DNA of 40,102 nucleotides from Sulfuritalea hydrogenivorans sk43H. GTDB lineage: Bacteria; Pseudomonadota; Gammaproteobacteria; Burkholderiales; Rhodocyclaceae. The notes beneath the pieces are model-generated. The model made no database searches, had not been told where the DNA came from, and was given only the letters and a program-made list of their open reading frames with translations. The DNA lies in assembly GCA_945870205.1 (NCBI GenBank), contig CAMBRI010000013.1:1-40102 (forward strand). Reading direction: 5' to 3'. Of this stretch, positions 36,078-40,102 are shown one piece after another; position 1 is the first letter of the stretch; every line of letters begins with the position of its first letter. The position numbers were made by a program, and so were the translations under genes.

Positions 36078-37354
36078 GCATCGCCAAAGTCACACCGGGA
36101 CTTGACCTGCACGGCGAGACGCGTGCCTTGACGCCGCGCGCCGGTCGACCGCTGCATGTGCTGATGATCAGCGACGTCTATTTTCCACGCATCAACGGCG
36201 TCTCGACCTCGATGCAGACCTTCCGCGCCAGCCTTGCCGCGCTCGGCATCCGGGTCACGGTGGTGGCGCCCGCCTATCCGGGCACTGACGACGCCGCCGA
36301 TGCCGCGGCGGGCATAGTCCGCCTGCCCGCGCGGGCCGTGCCACTGGATCCGGAAGATCGCCTGATGCAGTGGAGCGCCCTGGCCGACCTGGATCGCCGC
36401 CTGGCGCAACTGGACATCGACCTGGTGCATGTGCAGACCCCGTTCGCCGCGCATTACGCCGGCCTGCGCTTCGCAAGAGCACGCGGCATACCTTGCATTG
36501 CCACCTACCACACGCATTTCGAAGAATACCTGTTCCATTACATACGCTTCCTGCCCAGGGGTGCACTGCGCGCTGCCGCCCGCTGGCTGGCCCGGCACCA
36601 ATGCAACGCGCTCGACGCCGTCGTGGTGCCGTCGCAGCCGATGGCCGCCACCCTGCACGACTATGGCGTCAGCACGCCCTTGCACGTGATTGCCACCGGA
36701 TTGCCTGAATCCCAGTTCGTGCGCGGCGATGGCAGGCGTTTTCGCCAGGCCTGGAGCATCGCGCCGGAACGCAAGGTGGCACTCTTCGTCGGCCGCGCCG
36801 CATTTGAAAAGAACATCGGCTTCCTGCTGGAGATGACGGCTTTGGCTCGCGAGCAACAGCCGCGGCTGTTGCTGGTAATTGCCGGCGAAGGCCCTGCCTT
36901 GCCGGCCTTGCGCCGGCAGGCGGCGACCCTGCGCGTCGAAGATCACGTGCGCTTTGTCGGCTACCTGCCACGCGACCACGGCCTGCGTGATTGCTACGCC
37001 GCTGCCGACGTCTTCACCTTCGCCTCGCAAACCGAGACGCAGGGTCTGGTGCTGCTCGAAGCCATGGCCATAGGACTGCCCGTGCTGGCCATCCCGGCGC
37101 TGGGCGCCGCCGAAATCATCAACCCGGCGCGAGGCGCGATCCCTGGCGCGGAAACCCCCGATGGATTTGCCGAGCAACTGCTGGGACTGCTCAACCGGCC
37201 CACCAAGATGCTGATCATGGCGGACGAGGCCATCGCCTTCGCCCGCGAATGGGATGCCGGAACGCAGGGCGCCCGGCTTGCCGCGCTGTATCGCCAACTG
37301 CTGCGCGCCCCGCGCGCAATCGACTGTTCGCTGGCCGTGTCCGCCAACCCATGA
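36074..37354 (+). CDS. GT4 glycosyltransferase (candidate diacylglycerol glycosyltransferase)
   Basis: This 426-residue protein is a GT-B fold retaining glycosyltransferase. The N-terminal domain begins after a 26-residue leader with HVLMISDVYFPRINGVSTSM, the acceptor-side loop of lipid glycosyltransferases. HTHFEEYLFHYIRFLP and LHVIATGLP are also typical. The C-terminal donor domain has ALFVGRAAFEKNIGFLLE and the E-x7-E motif E321-E329 (ETQGLVLLE). The gene is coupled to olsB and dgkA by four-base overlaps. In phosphate-starved bacteria such GT4 enzymes make glycosyl-diacylglycerols (Agt family). The sugar donor and the acceptor are not determinable from sequence alone. Confidence 0.85.
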   Translation: MSIAKVTPGLDLHGETRALTPRAGRPLHVLMISDVYFPRINGVSTSMQTFRASLAALGIRVTVVAPAYPGTDDAADAAAGIVRLPARAVPLDPEDRLMQWSALADLDRRLAQLDIDLVHVQTPFAAHYAGLRFARARGIPCIATYHTHFEEYLFHYIRFLPRGALRAAARWLARHQCNALDAVVVPSQPMAATLHDYGVSTPLHVIATGLPESQFVRGDGRRFRQAWSIAPERKVALFVGRAAFEKNIGFLLEMTALAREQQPRLLLVIAGEGPALPALRRQAATLRVEDHVRFVGYLPRDHGLRDCYAAADVFTFASQTETQGLVLLEAMAIGLPVLAIPALGAAEIINPARGAIPGAETPDGFAEQLLGLLNRPTKMLIMADEAIAFAREWDAGTQGARLAALYRQLLRAPRAIDCSLAVSANP

Positions 37355-37740
37355 ATACCGACCCTGTCGTCGAAGAAAGCCCCTTCAAGGGCCAAACCGG
37401 CCTGCGCCGGATCTGGAATGCCTTCAGCTATTCGCTATCCGGACTGCACGCGGCCTACCTCAACGAGGATGCCTTCCGTCAGGAGAGTCTGCTCGCCGCG
37501 CTGTTGATTCCCACCGCGCTGCTAATGCCCCTGCCGGGGCTCGCCAAGGCCTTGATGATCGCCAGCGTGTTGCTGGTGCTCATCGTCGAACTGCTGAACT
37601 CGGCCATCGAGGCGGCCATCGACCGCATTTCACTGGACCACCATCGCCTGTCCAAGCGCGCAAAGGACATCGGCAGTGCTGCCGTGCTGATCGCCCTTAT
37701 CAACGTGCTGACCACCTGGTCGCTGGTGCTGCTCGCATGA
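37351..37740 (+). CDS. dgkA: Diacylglycerol kinase
   Basis: This 129-residue, three-helix membrane kinase phosphorylates diacylglycerol to phosphatidic acid. ELLNSAIEAAIDRI (E80 to I93) includes the catalytic glutamate and the conserved NSAIE. HRLSKRAKDIGSAAV is the second signature. The amphipathic N-terminal helix and the AYLNEDAFRQE loop match E. coli DgkA. It lies between two glycosyltransferase genes, overlapping the first by four bases and ending eight bases before the second. In this setting it would recycle diacylglycerol that is not glycosylated. Confidence 0.95.
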   Translation: MNTDPVVEESPFKGQTGLRRIWNAFSYSLSGLHAAYLNEDAFRQESLLAALLIPTALLMPLPGLAKALMIASVLLVLIVELLNSAIEAAIDRISLDHHRLSKRAKDIGSAAVLIALINVLTTWSLVLLA

Positions 37741-37747
37741 TATCGGC

Positions 37748-38938
37748 ATGACCCCGTCACTCCATATCGCCGTCGTCACCGAGACCTACCCGCCGGAGGT
37801 CAATGGTGTTGCCATGACGCTGGGCCGCATGGTGCAGGGCCTGCTGGCGCGCGGACATCGCATCAGCCTGACGCGGCCGCGCCAAGGGGCCCAAGACGTA
37901 GCGGATAGCGGCATGCAGTTGACCACAACGCTGGTGCGCGGGCTGCCGATTCCCGGTTACGCAGGCCTGCGCTTCGGCCTGCCGGCAACGCGGCTATTGC
38001 GCCGCCAGTGGCGCGCCGAGCGGCCTGATGTGGTGCAGGTCGTCACCGAAGGTCCGCTGGGAGCCTCGGCCATTGCAGCAGCGCGCGAACTGGGCATCCC
38101 GGTCATCTCCGAGTTCCACACCAACTTCCACGCCTATAGCCGCCATTACGGATTCGGCTGGCTGGAAGGCCTGGTCAGCGCCCATTTGCGGCGCCTGCAC
38201 AACCGCAGCCAGATGACCCTGGTACCTTCCCACCAGCTTGGAATAGACCTCATGCGCCGGGGCTACCGCGGCGTTCGCGTGGTGGCCCGCGGTGTCGACG
38301 CCGCGCTGTTCAACCCGGCGCGCCGCAGCGAAGCGTTGCGCGCGAGCTGGGGCGCCACCGAAAATGACCTGGTGGTCGCTCATGTCGGCCGTCTGGCGCC
38401 CGAAAAAAACCTGCCATTGCTGCTCTCCAGCTTCGCTGCGATCCGCCCCCACGCGCCCGGCGCGCGCCTGCTGCTGGTGGGCGACGGACCGGCGCGCAAG
38501 CGTCTGGAGCAACAAAATCCCGAACACATTTTTGCCGGCATGCGCCACGGCGAGGACCTTGCAGCCCACTATGCCTCGGCCGATATCTTCCTGTTCCCGA
38601 GCCTGACCGAAACCTACGGCAACGTCACTCTCGAAGCACTGGCCAGCGGCCTGCCGGTAGTGGCCTATCGCATGGCGGCAGCTGCCGAACTGATCCGCGA
38701 CGGCCATAACGGCATGCTGGCCGAACCGGGCGCCAGCGCCGAGTTCGTCCGTGCCGCACTTGATCTGCTTACCCGCCCCGGCGCTCGGCATCGCGCCGCC
38801 ACGGCAGCGCCGCAAAGCGTTGCCGCGCTGGACTGGGACCTCATCCACGACAGACTTGTGGCGGCGCTGCGCGATGCCATCGCCCTCTCCGCGATCGCGG
38901 CGGCGAGCGAATCCGCCTACCACTTCGTGCCGGACTAA
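37748..38938 (+). CDS. GT4 glycosyltransferase, second (Agt/SqdX-like)
   Basis: This 396-residue GT-B enzyme has the N-terminal signature VVTETYPPEVNGVAMTL, typical of SqdX/MgtA/Agt-type lipid glycosyltransferases. EFHTNFHAYSRHYGFGWLEG follows at the acceptor side. The donor domain has VVARGVDAALFNP, AHVGRLAPEKNLPLLL and the E-x7-E pair E288-E296 (ETYGNVTLE). It is less than 40% like the preceding GT4 by eye, so the two are not a recent duplication. It sits five bases before the PlcP-like gene, the neighbour of agt in several Proteobacteria. A role in adding sugar to diacylglycerol or to a glycolipid is likely but inferred. Confidence 0.85.
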   Translation: MTPSLHIAVVTETYPPEVNGVAMTLGRMVQGLLARGHRISLTRPRQGAQDVADSGMQLTTTLVRGLPIPGYAGLRFGLPATRLLRRQWRAERPDVVQVVTEGPLGASAIAAARELGIPVISEFHTNFHAYSRHYGFGWLEGLVSAHLRRLHNRSQMTLVPSHQLGIDLMRRGYRGVRVVARGVDAALFNPARRSEALRASWGATENDLVVAHVGRLAPEKNLPLLLSSFAAIRPHAPGARLLLVGDGPARKRLEQQNPEHIFAGMRHGEDLAAHYASADIFLFPSLTETYGNVTLEALASGLPVVAYRMAAAAELIRDGHNGMLAEPGASAEFVRAALDLLTRPGARHRAATAAPQSVAALDWDLIHDRLVAALRDAIALSAIAAASESAYHFVPD

Positions 38939-38943
38939 CGCTC

Positions 38944-39795
38944 ATGCACGTCCGCTCAATCTTCATTTCCGATGTTCATCTGGGCACCCGCGCCTGCCAG
39001 GCCGACCGCCTGCTCGACTTCCTGCGCGATTACGAAAGCGACAATCTGTTCCTGATCGGCGACATCATCGACTTCTGGTCGATGAATCGCGGCATCCACT
39101 GGACCCCGGCGCAGAACACCGTCGTGCAAAAAATCCTGCGCCGCGCCCGCCACGGCCAGCGCGTGATGCTGATTCCGGGCAACCACGACGAGGCCATGCG
39201 CGAGTACGACGGCGTATCCTTTGGCGACATAGAGGTCAGGCTCGAACACATCCACCTCACCGCCGATGGCAAGCGCTACCTGCTGCTGCACGGCGACGAG
39301 TTCGACCAGGTCACGCGCTATCACCGCTGGCTGGCGGTGATCGGCGATGTCGGCTACGATCTGCTGGTGCGCCTCAACGCTTCGCTGTCACGATTGCGCC
39401 GACTGCTGCGCCGCCCCGGCTACTGGTCGCTGGCCGGCTACGCCAAGAGCCGTGTCAAGCGCGCGGTTTCCTTCGTCTTCGACTTCGAGGATTCGCTGAT
39501 TCATGCCGTTCGTGAGCGCGGGCTGGACGGCGTGATCTGCGGCCACATCCACAGCGCGGCCCTGCGCCCGGTCGGCGACGTGGTCTATGTCAACTGCGGC
39601 GACTGGGTAGACAGCTGCACCGCGATCGTCGAGCACCACGACGGCCGGCTGGAGCTGATACGTGCCTGGCAGGCGGTAGCCGCGCCCGTCGCGGCACCTG
39701 CAGCGGCTGCCGCTGGCACCGCGTCGCCAACGCCGATTTTCGATGATTTGCCGCAAACCGGGCTCGCCTGCGGCGCGAAAATTGCACCACTGTAA
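38944..39795 (+). CDS. plcP: PlcP-like metallophosphoesterase (phospholipase C type; LpxH-related fold)
   Basis: This 283-residue calcineurin-like phosphoesterase has metal ligands in SDVHLG (D10, H12), GDIID (D40, D43), GNHDE (N80, H81), LLHGDEFD and CGHIHSA (H201, H203). IFISDVHLGTRACQADRLLD, the central PGYWSLAGYAKSRVKRAV and GDWVDSCTAIVEHHDG are marks of the PlcP family described in Sinorhizobium and Agrobacterium, which converts phospholipids to diacylglycerol under phosphate starvation. The protein is often labelled UDP-2,3-diacylglucosamine hydrolase because of the shared fold. A variable Ala-rich tail follows residue 240. The gene order next to a GT4 gene supports PlcP. Enzyme activity is inferred, not shown. 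Confidence 0.75.
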   Translation: MHVRSIFISDVHLGTRACQADRLLDFLRDYESDNLFLIGDIIDFWSMNRGIHWTPAQNTVVQKILRRARHGQRVMLIPGNHDEAMREYDGVSFGDIEVRLEHIHLTADGKRYLLLHGDEFDQVTRYHRWLAVIGDVGYDLLVRLNASLSRLRRLLRRPGYWSLAGYAKSRVKRAVSFVFDFEDSLIHAVRERGLDGVICGHIHSAALRPVGDVVYVNCGDWVDSCTAIVEHHDGRLELIRAWQAVAAPVAAPAAAAAGTASPTPIFDDLPQTGLACGAKIAPL

Positions 39796-39854
39796 TAATT
39801 CTTTCGGGGTCCGGGGGCTACACTCTGCGGAAATCCCCTTAAGCCGACAATGCC

Positions 39855-40102
39855 ATGACCCAACAAATCGCCCTGAAGCTCGAGATCGCCGAAGACCGCC
39901 ACGGCGCTCTGCTGCGGCATTCGGTGCTGGCCAGGGCAGCCGCGCGCGAGCATCACCACCTGGTCAGCATCTACTACGACACCGGGCGCATGGCGCTGCG
40001 CCGCGCCGGGATCCTGTTGCGCCTGCGCAAGCACGGCGCCTCGTGGCAGCAAACGGTCAAGCGTCAGGAGGATTCGGACGGCGGCCTGACGCGCCGGCCG
40101 GA
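39855..40102 (+). CDS. CYTH-domain protein, partial (cut by window end)
   Basis: Eighty-two codons are visible from the ATG at 39855. The YYDTGRMALRRAGILLRLRKHG segment and WQQTVKRQ are typical of CYTH domains (inorganic triphosphatase/adenylyl cyclase class IV family). The N-terminal ExExK metal-binding motif reads QIALK, so both acidic residues appear replaced. A CHAD domain often follows in such proteins, but it lies outside the window. The gene starts 60 bases after the plcP-like gene and may be part of the same transcript. Confidence 0.8.
   Translation, partial: MTQQIALKLEIAEDRHGALLRHSVLARAAAREHHHLVSIYYDTGRMALRRAGILLRLRKHGASWQQTVKRQEDSDGGLTRRP

Noticed and set aside
36041-37297. A 418-codon minus-strand frame opposite the first GT4 gene
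   Set aside because: It is antisense to a gene with full GT4 motifs and operon overlaps, and has no motif of its own.
38944-39795. Annotation as LpxH (UDP-2,3-diacylglucosamine hydrolase)
   Set aside because: The fold is shared, but the central YWSLAGYAK and the GDWVDSCTAIVEH segments fit PlcP-type phosphoesterases better, and the neighbours are lipid-remodelling rather than lipid A genes. Not fully excluded.
1-40102. Mobile elements, CRISPR arrays, toxin-antitoxin or phage defence genes
   Set aside because: No transposase, integrase, regularly spaced repeats, terminal inverted repeats or small toxin-antitoxin pairs were seen; the window reads as continuous core chromosome.

Overview
The window (about 40.1 kb, GC-rich) looks like a chromosomal segment of a betaproteobacterium, probably a facultatively anaerobic Rhodocyclales/Nitrosomonadales-type organism. 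The reasons are the tpiA-secG-tRNA-Leu-nuoABCDEFGHIJKLMN order, a NarX/NarL-like sensor pair and the protein sequence style throughout. Genus-level placement is inference. No insertion sequence, phage gene, CRISPR array or rRNA was seen. Coding density is very high, and no gene-free stretch exceeds about 225 bases.

Layout. 1-2830 (minus): the start of a glutathione S-transferase gene cut by the window edge, a NarL-type response regulator with its GAF-containing NarX-type kinase, and a Nudix ADP-sugar pyrophosphatase. 2971-17487 (minus): a complete 14-gene nuo operon (respiratory complex I). It is preceded by tRNA-Leu(GAG), secG and tpiA, all on the same strand. 19041-23832 (plus): an FNR-type site, then frdABCD (Escherichia coli-type quinol:fumarate reductase), a UbiE-like SAM enzyme that is a good candidate for the rhodoquinone-forming RquA, and an overlapping unknown gene. 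24032-28329 (plus): an orphan membrane sensor kinase, then a three-gene periplasmic operon (amidohydrolase, FixH/YtkA-like protein, di-heme MauG/cytochrome c peroxidase-like protein). 28336-30403 (minus): a partner-switching pair, a STAS protein and a HATPase-cNMP-PP2C phosphatase. 30509-34268 (minus): pstSCAB phosphate transporter. 34413-39795 (plus), divergent from pstS: PlsC/OlsA-like acyltransferase, OlsB-like acyltransferase, GT4 glycosyltransferase, diacylglycerol kinase, second GT4 glycosyltransferase and a PlcP-like metallophosphoesterase. The window ends inside a CYTH-domain gene.

How the genes work together. Two modules stand out. (1) Rhodoquinone/fumarate module: complex I could pass electrons from NADH to a low-potential quinone, and FrdABCD would reoxidise it with fumarate. 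The adjacent RquA-like enzyme would make that quinone in an organism whose main quinone is ubiquinone, and the FNR-like box upstream of frdA points to induction without oxygen. (2) Phosphate-sparing lipid module: next to the high-affinity phosphate transporter lies a tightly packed operon. Together its products could degrade phospholipids to diacylglycerol (PlcP), glycosylate the diacylglycerol (two GT4 enzymes), recycle the excess (DgkA), and make phosphorus-free ornithine lipids (OlsB/OlsA). A candidate Pho-box-like repeat lies in the shared intergenic region. Both modules are inferred from homology patterns and gene order read directly from the sequence; no database search was possible.
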